In this document: one piece after another, positions 19,656 to 28,877 of the stretch
Numbering within the stretch: the stretch's first letter is position 1
Layout of the letters: each line of letters starts with the position of its first letter
Assembly (NCBI RefSeq): GCF_900184035.1
Contig: NZ_FXWP01000010.1
Location: 248,001-312,000, forward strand
DNA: 64,000 nt
Reading direction: 5' to 3'
Origin: Kosakonia pseudosacchari
Lineage (GTDB): Bacteria; Pseudomonadota; Gammaproteobacteria; Enterobacterales; Enterobacteriaceae
Program-made: the position numbers and the translations under genes
Notes under the pieces: generated by a model
What the model was told of the DNA's origin: nothing
Seen by the model: only the letters and a program-made list of their open reading frames with translations
Databases searched by the model: none

Positions 19656-21323
19656 TTATTTGGCGATACGTTTGTACTTAATACGCTTCGGCTCCAGCGC
19701 ATCCGCACCCAGCGTGCGTTTCTTATACTCTTCGTATTCGGTGAAGTTACCTTCGAAGAACTCCACTTTGCCCTCGTCCTGGTAATCCAGAATGTGGGTG
19801 GCGATACGGTCAAGGAACCAACGGTCGTGCGAGATAACCATCGCACAGCCCGGGAATTCAAGCAGGGCGTTTTCCAGCGCACGCAGGGTCTCGATATCCA
19901 GGTCGTTGGTCGGTTCGTCAAGCAGCAACATGTTGCCGCCAACCTGTAACAGTTTTGCCAGATGCAGACGACCGCGCTCACCGCCGGACAGCTCGCCCAC
20001 GCGTTTACCCTGGTCGGTGCCTTTAAAGTTAAAGCGGCCAACGTACGCGCGGCTTGGCATTTCAGTGTTACCGATGCGCATAATGTCCAGCCCGCCGGAA
20101 ACTTCTTCCCACACGGTTTTGCTGTTATCCATCGCGTCGCGGAACTGATCAACCGAGGCCAGTTTGACGGTTTCACCCAGCGTAATGGTGCCGCCATCAG
20201 GCTGCTCCTGGCCGGACATCATACGGAACAGCGTGGATTTACCTGCGCCGTTCGGGCCGATAATGCCGACAATCGCGCCTTTCGGCACGGAGAATGACAG
20301 GCCATCAATCAGCTGGCGATCGCCGTAAGATTTACTGAGGTTGCTGACTTCAACCACTTTATCGCCCAGGCGAGGTCCCGGTGGAATAAAGAGTTCGTTG
20401 GTTTCGTTACGTTTCTGATATTCAGTGCTGTTGAGTTCTTCAAAGCGCGCCAGACGGGCTTTGCCCTTAGATTGACGGCCTTTCGTACCCTGACGCACCC
20501 ACTCCAGCTCTTTCTCAATAGATTTACGACGGGCCGCTTCCTGAGAGGCTTCCTGCGCCAGACGCTGATCTTTCTGCTCCAGCCAGGAAGAGTAGTTGCC
20601 TTCCCACGGAATACCTTCACCGCGGTCTAGTTCGAGGATCCAACCGGCGACGTTATCGAGGAAGTAACGGTCGTGGGTAATCGCCACCACGGTGCCTTCG
20701 AAGTCGTGCAGGAAGCGCTCCAGCCAGGCAACGGACTCGGCGTCCAGGTGGTTGGTGGGTTCGTCGAGCAGCAGCATGTCCGGCTTTTCCAGCAGCAGAC
20801 GGCACAGCGCGACACGACGGCGTTCACCACCGGAAAGATTGGCAATTTTTGCATCCCAGTCCGGCAGGCGCAGCGCGTCGGCGGCGCGTTCCAGTTGCAC
20901 ATTCAGATTATGACCGTCATGCGCCTGGATAATCTCTTCCAGCTTGCCTTGTTCTGCCGCCAGTTTGTCGAAATCCGCTTCTGGATCGGCATACAGCTCA
21001 TACACTTCATCCAGACGTTTCAGGGCCTCGACCACTTCGGATACGGCTTCTTCAACCGATTCACGTACGGTCTGCTCCGGGTTCAACTGCGGTTCCTGCG
21101 GCAGGTAACCGATCTTAATGCCAGGCTGCGGGCGGGCTTCACCTTCGATGTCTGTATCGATGCCGGCCATGATGCGCAGCAGGGTAGACTTACCGGCACC
21201 GTTAAGACCCAGCACGCCGATTTTTGCGCCCGGGAAGAAGCTTAGCGAGATATTTTTCAGAATATGACGTTTCGGCGGGACAACTTTGCCGACACGATGC
21301 ATGGTATATACGAATTGAGCCAC
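19656..21323 (-). CDS. ettA: energy-dependent translational throttle EttA
   Basis: 555-residue ABC-F ATPase that binds the ribosomal E site and gates entry into elongation according to the ADP/ATP ratio. Two ABC domains have Walker A motifs GLNGAGKST and GPNGAGKST, signatures LSGGERRR and LSGGERGR, and LLLDEPTNHLD/LLLDEPTNDLD Walker B segments, joined by the charged P-site tRNA interaction linker. The start is GTG at 21323 (MAQFVYTMHRVG), which gives the family length; the open frame runs 94 codons farther into the slt upstream region without homology. Divergent from slt. Confidence 0.96.
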   Translation of the reverse strand: MAQFVYTMHRVGKVVPPKRHILKNISLSFFPGAKIGVLGLNGAGKSTLLRIMAGIDTDIEGEARPQPGIKIGYLPQEPQLNPEQTVRESVEEAVSEVVEALKRLDEVYELYADPEADFDKLAAEQGKLEEIIQAHDGHNLNVQLERAADALRLPDWDAKIANLSGGERRRVALCRLLLEKPDMLLLDEPTNHLDAESVAWLERFLHDFEGTVVAITHDRYFLDNVAGWILELDRGEGIPWEGNYSSWLEQKDQRLAQEASQEAARRKSIEKELEWVRQGTKGRQSKGKARLARFEELNSTEYQKRNETNELFIPPGPRLGDKVVEVSNLSKSYGDRQLIDGLSFSVPKGAIVGIIGPNGAGKSTLFRMMSGQEQPDGGTITLGETVKLASVDQFRDAMDNSKTVWEEVSGGLDIMRIGNTEMPSRAYVGRFNFKGTDQGKRVGELSGGERGRLHLAKLLQVGGNMLLLDEPTNDLDIETLRALENALLEFPGCAMVISHDRWFLDRIATHILDYQDEGKVEFFEGNFTEYEEYKKRTLGADALEPKRIKYKRIAK

Positions 21324-21537
21324 GTTGGACTTCGCCTCTTTGTAATGAGAGTGGTATTCAACAGCGGAGTGTAGCCGTTTTCGCGGCTTAATCCCAGCCA
21401 GCCGCGACGGGTGTGTTAAATCACGCCAGAAAGGTAAAAAAGTGTGCGCAACGTGGCGCGTTACGAGTTGCCCGGTTAGCATTAACGCATTACGCGGCAT
21501 GACGCTGCAAAAACGTGACAGATAAGAGGAAAGAGCT

Positions 21538-23478
21538 GTGCAGAGAGCTAAACATGCCGCCTGGCGATTCGCGGCGGCCTGCGTTTGTTTGCTGTCCCTC
21601 AGCAATGTGGCGCGAGCAGATTCACTGGATGAACAACGTAACCGTTACGCGCAGATAAAAAACGCATGGGACAACAAACAGATGGACGTGGTGCAGCAAC
21701 TGCTGCCCACGCTCCAAACCTATCCGCTTTACCCCTACCTGCAATATCGTCAGATTACCGACGATCTGATGAATCAACCCGCCATTACGGTGACTAACTT
21801 TGTGCAGGCCAACCCGACGCTACCGGCGGCGCGCACGCTGAAATCTCGCTTTGTTAATGAGCTGGCCCGTCGGCAAGACTGGCGTGGTCTGCTGGCGTTC
21901 AGCCCGGAGAAACCCGCTACCACCGAAGCGCAATGTAACTACTATTTTGCGAAGTGGAATACCGGCCAGGCCGATGAAGCATGGGCTGGCGCGAAAGAGC
22001 TGTGGTTAAGCGGCAAAAGCCAGCCTAATGCGTGCGATCAGCTATTTGGCGCATGGCGCGCTTCCGGGAAACAGGATCCACTCGCCTTTCTGGAGCGTAT
22101 TCGCCTGGCGATGAAAGCGGGTAATACCAAACTGGTCACGCTGCTGGCCGGGCAGATGCCGCCTGATTATCAAACCATTTCGGCGGCTATCATTAATCTT
22201 GCCAACAATCCATTGAGCGTGATGTCCTTTGCCACCACCACCGGCGCAACGGATTTTACCCGTCAGATGGCTGCGGAAGCCTTTGAAAGCGTAGCGCGTC
22301 AGGATGTGGAAAATGCGCGCCTGATGATCCCGTCGCTGGTGCAGGCGCAGCAGTTGAATGAGGAACAAACCCAGACGCTGCGCGATATTGTCGCATGGCG
22401 GTTGATGGGCAATGACGTCACCAGCGATCAGGCGCGCTGGCGCGATGATGCGATTATGCGCTCGCAATCGGTCTCTTTGCTGGAGCGTCGGGTGCGTATG
22501 GCGATTGGCAACGGCGATCGTCGTGGGCTGAATACCTGGCTTTCGCGCTTGCCGATGGACGCAAAAGAGAAAGACGAGTGGCGCTACTGGCAGGCGGATT
22601 TATTGCTTGAGCGCGGACGCGAGGATGAAGCCAAAGAGATCCTTCACGCCCTGATGAAGCAGCGCGGTTTTTACCCGATGGCCGCTGCGCAGCGGCTGGG
22701 TGAAGATTACTCTATGCAGATAGACAAAGCGCAGGGAAATGTCTCCACGACGCTAACGCAGGGCGCAGAAATGGCGCGCGTTCGTGAACTGATGTACTGG
22801 GGGCTGGATAACACCGCGCGCAGCGAGTGGGCGAATCTGGTGACCAGCCTAACCCAGCAAGAGCAGGCGCAGCTGGCGCGTTATGCTTTTAATCAACACT
22901 GGTGGGATCTGAGCGTGCAGGCCACGATTGCCGGCAAGTTGTGGGATCAACTTGAAGAGCGTTTCCCGCTGGCGTATAGCGATCTTTATGCCCGCTACAC
23001 CAGTGGAAAAGGGATTTCGCAAAGCTATGCGATGGCGATATCGCGCCAGGAGAGTGCCTGGAACCCGACGGCGCGCTCCCCGGTTGGCGCGGCAGGTTTA
23101 ATGCAGATTATGCCGGGTACCGCCACGCACACAGTGAAGATGTTTAATATTCCGGGCTACAGCAATTCTGGCCAATTGTTTGATCCGGAAATGAATATCA
23201 ACATCGGCACCAGCTACCTGCAATATGTCTATCAGCAGTTTGGCAATAACCGTATCTTCTCGTCGGCAGCCTATAACGCCGGGCCGGGAAGGGTGCGTAG
23301 CTGGTTGAATAACAGCGGCGGCAAACTGGATGCGGTGGCGTTTATTGAGAGCATCCCGTTCTCGGAAACGCGCAGCTATGTGAAAAACGTTCTGGCTTAT
23401 GATGCTTATTACCGCTATTTCCTGAACGGAGATAAGCCTGTAGTGTTTAATGATGCTGAATGGCAGCGCCGTTATTGA
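21538..23478 (+). CDS. slt: soluble lytic murein transglycosylase Slt70
   Basis: 646-residue periplasmic exo-acting transglycosylase that cleaves peptidoglycan glycan strands with formation of 1,6-anhydromuramyl ends. A signal peptide ends at about residue 27 (ARA-DSLDEQ). A long alpha-helical U- and L-domain superhelix follows, then a C-terminal lysozyme-like domain with the catalytic Glu 505 of the precursor in SRQESAWNP (mature residue 478, as in E. coli) and GLMQIMPGTA. GTG start at 21538, with AAGAGGAAAG upstream. Confidence 0.96.
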   Translation: MQRAKHAAWRFAAACVCLLSLSNVARADSLDEQRNRYAQIKNAWDNKQMDVVQQLLPTLQTYPLYPYLQYRQITDDLMNQPAITVTNFVQANPTLPAARTLKSRFVNELARRQDWRGLLAFSPEKPATTEAQCNYYFAKWNTGQADEAWAGAKELWLSGKSQPNACDQLFGAWRASGKQDPLAFLERIRLAMKAGNTKLVTLLAGQMPPDYQTISAAIINLANNPLSVMSFATTTGATDFTRQMAAEAFESVARQDVENARLMIPSLVQAQQLNEEQTQTLRDIVAWRLMGNDVTSDQARWRDDAIMRSQSVSLLERRVRMAIGNGDRRGLNTWLSRLPMDAKEKDEWRYWQADLLLERGREDEAKEILHALMKQRGFYPMAAAQRLGEDYSMQIDKAQGNVSTTLTQGAEMARVRELMYWGLDNTARSEWANLVTSLTQQEQAQLARYAFNQHWWDLSVQATIAGKLWDQLEERFPLAYSDLYARYTSGKGISQSYAMAISRQESAWNPTARSPVGAAGLMQIMPGTATHTVKMFNIPGYSNSGQLFDPEMNINIGTSYLQYVYQQFGNNRIFSSAAYNAGPGRVRSWLNNSGGKLDAVAFIESIPFSETRSYVKNVLAYDAYYRYFLNGDKPVVFNDAEWQRRY

Positions 23479-23494
23479 TTTCTGTGGTTTATGC

Positions 23495-23522
23495 TATGAT
23501 GTGTACTCGCTAAAGAGTACAC
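23495..23522 (+). promoter_or_regulatory. trpR promoter and autoregulatory trp operator
   Basis: TATGAT (23495-23500) is a good -10 and abuts a perfect 8-bp inverted repeat, GTGTACTC (23501-23508) and GAGTACAC (23515-23522), around a 6-nt centre. The arms contain GTACT/AGTAC, the core of the trp operator. This predicts that TrpR represses its own gene, as in E. coli. Confidence 0.8.
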
Positions 23523-23552
23523 ATCGGTAAACCTTTAACATGGCGGCTAATT

Positions 23553-23882
23553 ATGACTCAGCAATCACCCTATTCCGCAGCGATGGCCGAACAGCGCGAT
23601 CAGGAGTGGCAACGCTTCGTTGATCTGGTCCGGCAATCTTACGAAAAGGATCTGCACATTCCATTGCTTAATCTGATGCTTACGCCAGATGAGCGCGAGT
23701 CGTTGGGCACAAGAGTGCGGATCATTGAAGAGCTGCTGCGCGGCGAGATGAGCCAGCGTGAACTGAAAAGCGAGCTGGGGGCAGGTATCGCGACCATTAC
23801 GCGTGGTTCCAACAGCCTGAAAGCCGCGCCTGCTGATTTACGTTTATGGCTGGAGCAGACGCTGCTGAATACTCAGCGATAA
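23553..23882 (+). CDS. trpR: Trp operon repressor
   Basis: 109-residue all-helical dimeric repressor that binds trp operators when loaded with L-tryptophan and controls trp, aroH, mtr and its own gene. The helix-turn-helix is in [23 protein letters not shown] (about 68-90), and the corepressor pocket region LLRGEMS is conserved. ATG 23553 gives [19 protein letters not shown]. The 3-prime end overlaps the convergent yjjX by 10 nt. Confidence 0.97.
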   Translation: MTQQSPYSAAMAEQRDQEWQRFVDLVRQSYEKDLHIPLLNLMLTPDERESLGTRVRIIEELLRGEMSQRELKSELGAGIATITRGSNSLKAAPADLRLWLEQTLLNTQR

Positions 23883-24388
23883 ATTGCGTTGTGAAAGGGG
23901 CTAAGCGCCAGAATCACCGCCTGGTGGTAAACGCTTTCGCGAGTGAGTTTACCTGCGGTGAAAACGCCGATGGCACCCTCTTTGCGGCCGATCTCATCAA
24001 TTCCGGTATAACGCGACATGACAGGCCCGAGCGCTTCACCAGCGCGCACTTTCTGTAAAATGATCTCCGGTAGCGGCAGCGTTGCCGAGCGGGCTTCACC
24101 TTTCTGATCAGCGCTTTCTATCACCACCCAACTGAAGGTACTGCCTTCATCGATCCCGGCTTCGATTGCCACCCAAAAATCCGCTTCGGGGCGCACATGA
24201 CGGGCATTGGCCACGCGATTTCGTGCGCCAGTACGCGTTTCTTCACTGCCAAACGGCTGTTCCGGTACGCCGCTATCGACGGAAACGGCGTCTATATGGC
24301 AGGATCCTTCGCCGAAGATCTCGTTAAAAGCGTGCAGAATCGCCCGAATTTTCGCGGGATTTGTGGTAGCTGAGACAACATGGTGCAT
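23873..24388 (-). CDS. yjjX: non-canonical purine NTP phosphatase YjjX
   Basis: 171-residue inosine/xanthosine triphosphatase of the YjjX family, which hydrolyses ITP and XTP to keep deaminated purines out of RNA and DNA. Family motifs are [11 protein letters not shown] near the N-terminus, [16 protein letters not shown] (about 50-65) and the conserved [20 protein letters not shown] near the C-terminus. ATG 24388 ([11 protein letters not shown]) is chosen over an in-frame TTG two codons earlier. Convergent overlap with trpR, divergent from gpmB. Confidence 0.95.
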   Translation of the reverse strand: MHHVVSATTNPAKIRAILHAFNEIFGEGSCHIDAVSVDSGVPEQPFGSEETRTGARNRVANARHVRPEADFWVAIEAGIDEGSTFSWVVIESADQKGEARSATLPLPEIILQKVRAGEALGPVMSRYTGIDEIGRKEGAIGVFTAGKLTRESVYHQAVILALSPFHNAIYR

Positions 24389-24487
24389 AATCAATAACGG
24401 TATGTCCGGAATGAGATGCGTTCTTTTACCCCGGACAGAGACCTTCCTCAGATAATAAATTCATCGCAGTATAATGGATAAAAAAGC

Positions 24488-25135
24488 ATGTTACAGGTAT
24501 ACCTTGTTCGCCACGGTGAAACGCAGTGGAACGCCGAGCGTCGTATTCAAGGCCAGTCAGACAGTCCGTTAACCGAAAAAGGGGAGAAGCAGGCGTGGCA
24601 GGTAGCTGAGCGCGCAAAAGCGCTGGGCATTACCCACGTTATTGCCAGCGACCTGGGCCGAACCCGCCGGACGGCTGAGATTATCGCTGAAGTCTGCGGT
24701 TGCGATATCACCTTTGAGCCGCGTTTGCGCGAGCTGGACATGGGCGTGCTGGAACGCCGTCATATCGATTCCCTGACTGAAGAAGAAGAGAGCTGGCGTC
24801 GCCAACTGGTGAATGGCACGGCCGATGGCCGCATTCCCGATGGCGAATCGATGCAGGAGTTAAGCGACCGTATGCATGCGGCGCTGGCAACCTGCCTGGA
24901 TCTTCCCGAAGGGAGCCGCCCGTTGCTGGTCAGTCACGGTATGGCACTGGGCTGTCTGGTCAGCACGATCCTTGGGCTTCCGGCTTATGCTGAACGCCGT
25001 CTGCGCCTGCGCAACTGCTCCATTTCCCGCATTGATTATCAACAGAGCCCGTGGCTGGCTTCCGGCTGGGTGGTGGAAACCGCAGGAGACGTCTCGCATC
25101 TGGACGCCCCGGCGTTGGATGAGTTACAGCGTTAA
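24488..25135 (+). CDS. gpmB: histidine phosphatase family protein GpmB
   Basis: 215-residue member of the histidine phosphatase (phosphoglycerate mutase-like) superfamily with the phosphohistidine motif LVRHGETQWN (residues 5-14) and a second catalytic histidine in VSHGMALG (about 149). It is named as a phosphoglycerate mutase, but E. coli evidence for that activity is weak and a phosphatase role is plausible. A TATAAT lies only 12 nt before the ATG, so the leader may be very short; no clear Shine-Dalgarno is visible. Its last 4 nt overlap the convergent rob. Confidence 0.92.
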   Translation: MLQVYLVRHGETQWNAERRIQGQSDSPLTEKGEKQAWQVAERAKALGITHVIASDLGRTRRTAEIIAEVCGCDITFEPRLRELDMGVLERRHIDSLTEEEESWRRQLVNGTADGRIPDGESMQELSDRMHAALATCLDLPEGSRPLLVSHGMALGCLVSTILGLPAYAERRLRLRNCSISRIDYQQSPWLASGWVVETAGDVSHLDAPALDELQR

Positions 25136-26007
25136 CGGCGAATGGGCACCAGATACTCGCAGCGGATGTGTGATGGCGGTTCACCGTCTGCGCGCGGCTC
25201 TTCATGCTGCGGGTAAAAATGCTCAATATCCTGGCCTTTACGGCGCGTGAGGTTAAGCATCGGCATGCACGTTCCGTAAACGGTCAGGATGAAATCCTGA
25301 AAACCGTGTGGTGAACCCTCATAGGCGAAAGAGACGTAGTCGCCGCCTTCCAGTAATACTGGCTGCGCGTTGCTCAGATAACCGTTCGCCATCTCCGGCG
25401 TTAGCGCTGTGGTGTAAAACACTTCCTGTTCGTCATCTTTTTCCAGGCTTGGGCGCGGCTCATGCAGGCCATACATTTCCGGTGGAATCTTCGGTGAATT
25501 GCTCAAAAACTCGCGCCAGAACTGAATGCGCATTTGATTACGGAAATCGGAGATCTCCTCCAGCGCGCAGGTATAGCTCTGAGTGGTGCCAATAAGGTGC
25601 ATTGGCGGCAGGGTGACAAAGTCATGTTTTGGCATGGTAAATTCGCCAAGACGCATCGGCGGGCGAATGCCAAACGCGCTCCAGTCTGGTGAACGGCGAT
25701 AGAGCGCAGGAGTGACAGCAAACTGTTTTTTGAAAGCGCGGGTGAAGGTTTGTTGCGAATCAAAGCGGTATTGTAGAGCAATATCCAGAATAGGGCGGGC
25801 AGTAAGGCGCAGAGCAACCGCGGATTTTGACAGACGACGCGCACGAATATAAGCGCCGATGGCATGACCGGTCACGTCTTTGAACATCCTTTGCAGGTGC
25901 CACTTGGAATAGCCCGCTTTTGCCGCCACATTATCCAAAGCGAGCGGCTGATCCAGATGGCTTTCCAGCCAGGAAAGTAAGTCGCGAATGATCCCAGCCT
26001 GATCCAT
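25132..26007 (-). CDS. rob: right-origin-binding transcription factor Rob
   Basis: 291-residue AraC/XylS-family activator of multidrug, acid and superoxide resistance genes (mar/sox/rob regulon). The N-terminal 100 residues carry the two helix-turn-helix units, with WHLQRMFK and SQQTFTRAFKKQF recognition segments. The C-terminal GyrI-like domain binds inducers such as bile salts and fatty acids. Slightly longer than E. coli Rob (289). It faces gpmB and overlaps its end; creA is divergent. Confidence 0.96.
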   Translation of the reverse strand: MDQAGIIRDLLSWLESHLDQPLALDNVAAKAGYSKWHLQRMFKDVTGHAIGAYIRARRLSKSAVALRLTARPILDIALQYRFDSQQTFTRAFKKQFAVTPALYRRSPDWSAFGIRPPMRLGEFTMPKHDFVTLPPMHLIGTTQSYTCALEEISDFRNQMRIQFWREFLSNSPKIPPEMYGLHEPRPSLEKDDEQEVFYTTALTPEMANGYLSNAQPVLLEGGDYVSFAYEGSPHGFQDFILTVYGTCMPMLNLTRRKGQDIEHFYPQHEEPRADGEPPSHIRCEYLVPIRR

Positions 26008-26221
26008 ACAATATCCTCTTCCTTAAAACAGCATTAACGCCTGATATCAGGCAACGGATAATAACGGGTTTTTAGGTGTTTAGCATTCGGTGTTTTTTTT
26101 GTGCACAAATACGCATTGTGACTGATTTTCATCATAAATTTTGTAAATTAGTGATCTGCAAACAGTTTCTCATTTGAAAGCTGAATAGTTGCTCACCGTA
26201 ATATTCAAAAATGGTAACAAT

Positions 26222-26695
26222 ATGAAATATACAAAGTTAATCCTTCCTGCAGTAATGTTGGCCACGCTGGGCTCTGCTCATGCAGAACAAATTGGTTCCG
26301 TGGACACCGTGTTTAAAATGTTTGGGCCGGATCACAAAATCGTGGTCGAAGCGTTTGATGATCCTGATGTGAAAAATGTCACCTGTTACATCAGTCGGGC
26401 GAAAACCGGGGGCATCAAAGGTGGGCTGGGGCTGGCGGAAGACACGTCCGACGCCGCTATCTCTTGCCAGCAGGTTGGTCCGGTTGAGTTGAGCGATAAG
26501 ATCAAAAACGGTAAGGCACAGGGCGATGTGGTTTTCCAGAAACGGACGTCGTTGGTCTTCAAGAAATTGCAGGTGGTGCGTTTTTATGACGCGAAACGTA
26601 ACACACTGGCGTATTTGGCTTATTCCGATAAAGTGGTCGAAGGATCGCCGAAAAACGCCTTAAGCGCAGTACCCATCATTCCCTGGAGTAAATAA
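26222..26695 (+). CDS. creA: CreA family periplasmic protein
   Basis: 157-residue exported protein of unknown function. A signal peptide ends [10 protein letters not shown] near residue 21, and a conserved DUF1131-like core includes [18 protein letters not shown], where one of two conserved cysteines lies. ATG 26222 gives exactly the E. coli CreA length; an open frame to 26189 is spurious. It is 5 nt before creB, so it is cotranscribed with the sensor-regulator pair, but it is not itself known to take part in signalling. Confidence 0.93.
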   Translation: MKYTKLILPAVMLATLGSAHAEQIGSVDTVFKMFGPDHKIVVEAFDDPDVKNVTCYISRAKTGGIKGGLGLAEDTSDAAISCQQVGPVELSDKIKNGKAQGDVVFQKRTSLVFKKLQVVRFYDAKRNTLAYLAYSDKVVEGSPKNALSAVPIIPWSK

Positions 26696-26700
26696 GCCCA

Positions 26701-27396
26701 ATGTCTACGCCGCAACCGCTGATCTGGCTGGTAGAGGATGAAACCAGCATCGCTGAAACGTTGATTTACATGTTGCAACAGGACGGTTTTGCCGTCACCG
26801 CGTTTGAGCGAGGTTTACCGGTGCTGGATGCGGCGCAGCAGCGGCTGCCGGAGCTGGCGATTCTGGACGTCGGTCTGCCGGATATTAGCGGTTTTGAACT
26901 CTGTCGGCGGCTCTTGGCGCGCGCACCCGCGTTGCCGGTGCTGTTTCTTACCGCGCGCAGCGATGAAGTCGACAAATTGCTGGGGCTGGAGATGGGCGCG
27001 GATGATTACATTGCCAAACCCTTTTCTCCCCGCGAAGTATGCGCCAGGGTACGCACTGTGCTGCGCAGGTTGCAAAAAGCATCTCTTCACCATGAAATGC
27101 GGCGAATCGGCCAGTTTGAGTTGGTCGAGGACGCCGCGATTATTCGCTGGTGCGGCGAAACGCTGCTGCTGACTCGCTACGAATTTTTATTGTTAAAAAC
27201 ATTACTGTTGGCACCAGGACGTGTTTTTTCTCGCCAGCAATTGATGGATCAAGTCTGGAGCGATGCTCAGGAGAGTTTCGATCGCACTGTCGATACTCAT
27301 ATCAAGACTTTGCGCGCCAAGCTACGCGCCATCAATGCTGAACTCACTCCTATCAATACACATCGCGGTATGGGCTATAGCCTGGGGATCCGCTGA
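26701..27396 (+). CDS. creB: response regulator CreB
   Basis: 231-residue OmpR/PhoB-type regulator. The receiver domain (about 5-115) has acidic residues EDE at 12-14, the phospho-acceptor Asp 56 in ILDVGLPD and the lysine in IAKPFSP. A C-terminal winged-helix DNA-binding domain (about 135-228) follows. It acts with CreC to control carbon-metabolism genes and creD through TTCAC-N6-TTCAC cre tags, one of which is visible upstream of creD. Stop and the creC ATG overlap by one base (TGATG). Confidence 0.96.
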   Translation: MSTPQPLIWLVEDETSIAETLIYMLQQDGFAVTAFERGLPVLDAAQQRLPELAILDVGLPDISGFELCRRLLARAPALPVLFLTARSDEVDKLLGLEMGADDYIAKPFSPREVCARVRTVLRRLQKASLHHEMRRIGQFELVEDAAIIRWCGETLLLTRYEFLLLKTLLLAPGRVFSRQQLMDQVWSDAQESFDRTVDTHIKTLRAKLRAINAELTPINTHRGMGYSLGIR

Positions 27397-28820
27397 TGCG
27401 CATTGGCATGCGCCTGTTGCTGGGGTATTTCCTGATCGTGGCGGTTGCCGCGTGGTTCGTGCTGTCGATCTTTGTTCAGGAGATCAAACCCGGCGTACGA
27501 CGTGCCACCGAAGGTACGCTTATTGATACCGCGACACTGCTGGCGGAGTTGGCTCGCGAAGATTTGCGTTCTGGTCATGCACAGGATGGCCGCCTGGCGC
27601 AGGCGTTCTCGACGTTAAATCACCAGCCAATCAATGCGCATATCAGCGGGATCCATAAAGTGCGCAATGAGTATCACGTCTACATGACCGACAGCACCGG
27701 GCGCGTGGTGTTTGATTCGTCTGGAAAAGCGCTGGGTGAAGACTACTCACGCTGGAATGATGTCTGGCTGACGCTGCGCGGGAATTACGGCGCCCGTAGC
27801 TCGCTGGCGGATGCCCGTAACCCGCAGAGTACGGTGATGTATGTTGCCGCCCCGGTGACCGATCAAGGTCGCATTATCGGTGTCATCAGCGTGGGTAAGC
27901 CAAACAGCGCGATGGATCCGGTGATTAAACGCAGCGAGCGGCGGATCTTATGGGCTGGCGGCGCGCTGCTGGGTATTGCGCTGCTCATTGGTGCAGTCAT
28001 GGTCTGGTGGATAAATCGCTCGATTGGCAAGCTGGCGCGCTACGCCGATTCGGTTACCGAAAACCGCCCGGTTCCTTTACCTGAACTTGGAAGCAGTGAG
28101 TTGCGCAAACTGGCGCAGGCGCTGGAAAGTATGCGTGTGAAACTGGAAGGTAAAAACTATATCGAGCAGTATGTTTACGCCCTGACCCATGAACTGAAAA
28201 GCCCGCTGGCAGCCATTCGCGGCGCGGCGGAGATCTTGCGGGAAGGACCACCGCCAGAAGTCGTGACACGTTTTACCGACAATATTCTTACGCAAAACAG
28301 CCGCATGCAGACTCTGGTTGAGAAGTTGTTACACCAGGCAAAACTGGAAAACCGGCTGGAAATTACGTTGGCGGCAGTGGACATCGGTATGCTTTTTCGA
28401 CAGTTGCAGGAGCAGCGCGGCGTGGTGTTGTCGGCGAAAGGCTTAACTCTGCATATTGACGCCGCGGATGCGGTGGCGGCAGGGGATAGCGAACTACTGG
28501 CTCAGGCGTTGGGCAATTTACTGGATAACGCCATTGATTTTACACCGCCTGGCGGTGTGGTCGCGTTACGCGCCAGCCGGGAAGCTGAAGCGCTGGTGTT
28601 AACAGTCAGCGATAGCGGTTCAGGTATCCCGGATTATGCACTGCAGCGCGTTTTCGAACGCTTCTACTCCCTGCCGCGTGCCGACGGGCAAAAAAGCAGT
28701 GGGCTGGGGCTGGCTTTTGTTCAGGAAGTCGCACGGCTACATCATGGTGATATTAGCGTCCTGAACCGCCCGCAAGGGGGTTGCGAGGCCCGGCTGACAC
28801 TTCACCCACACTTCACATAA
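27396..28820 (+). CDS. creC: sensor histidine kinase CreC
   Basis: 474-residue inner-membrane sensor kinase. The first membrane segment is at about 9-27, a periplasmic sensor (CACHE-like) spans 28-183, and the second membrane segment is at 184-206. A HAMP region follows, then the phospho-acceptor His 265 in THELKSPLAAIRG, the N box NLLDNAIDF, and G boxes DSGSGIPD and SSGLGLAF. Length equals E. coli CreC. The cre tag for creD lies in its last codons. Confidence 0.96.
   Translation: MRIGMRLLLGYFLIVAVAAWFVLSIFVQEIKPGVRRATEGTLIDTATLLAELAREDLRSGHAQDGRLAQAFSTLNHQPINAHISGIHKVRNEYHVYMTDSTGRVVFDSSGKALGEDYSRWNDVWLTLRGNYGARSSLADARNPQSTVMYVAAPVTDQGRIIGVISVGKPNSAMDPVIKRSERRILWAGGALLGIALLIGAVMVWWINRSIGKLARYADSVTENRPVPLPELGSSELRKLAQALESMRVKLEGKNYIEQYVYALTHELKSPLAAIRGAAEILREGPPPEVVTRFTDNILTQNSRMQTLVEKLLHQAKLENRLEITLAAVDIGMLFRQLQEQRGVVLSAKGLTLHIDAADAVAAGDSELLAQALGNLLDNAIDFTPPGGVVALRASREAEALVLTVSDSGSGIPDYALQRVFERFYSLPRADGQKSSGLGLAFVQEVARLHHGDISVLNRPQGGCEARLTLHPHFT
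28801..28816 (+). promoter_or_regulatory. cre tag (CreB binding site) upstream of creD
   Basis: TTCAC (28801-28805), CCACAC, TTCAC (28812-28816): an exact match to the direct-repeat cre tag TTCAC-N6-TTCAC. It lies 62 nt before the creD start and overlaps the last codons of creC. CreB is expected to activate creD here. Confidence 0.85.
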
Positions 28821-28877
28821 CTTCAAATCCTTCACACATAGCCTCGCTACTCTGCGCACATCACTAAGGAGAAGGCT

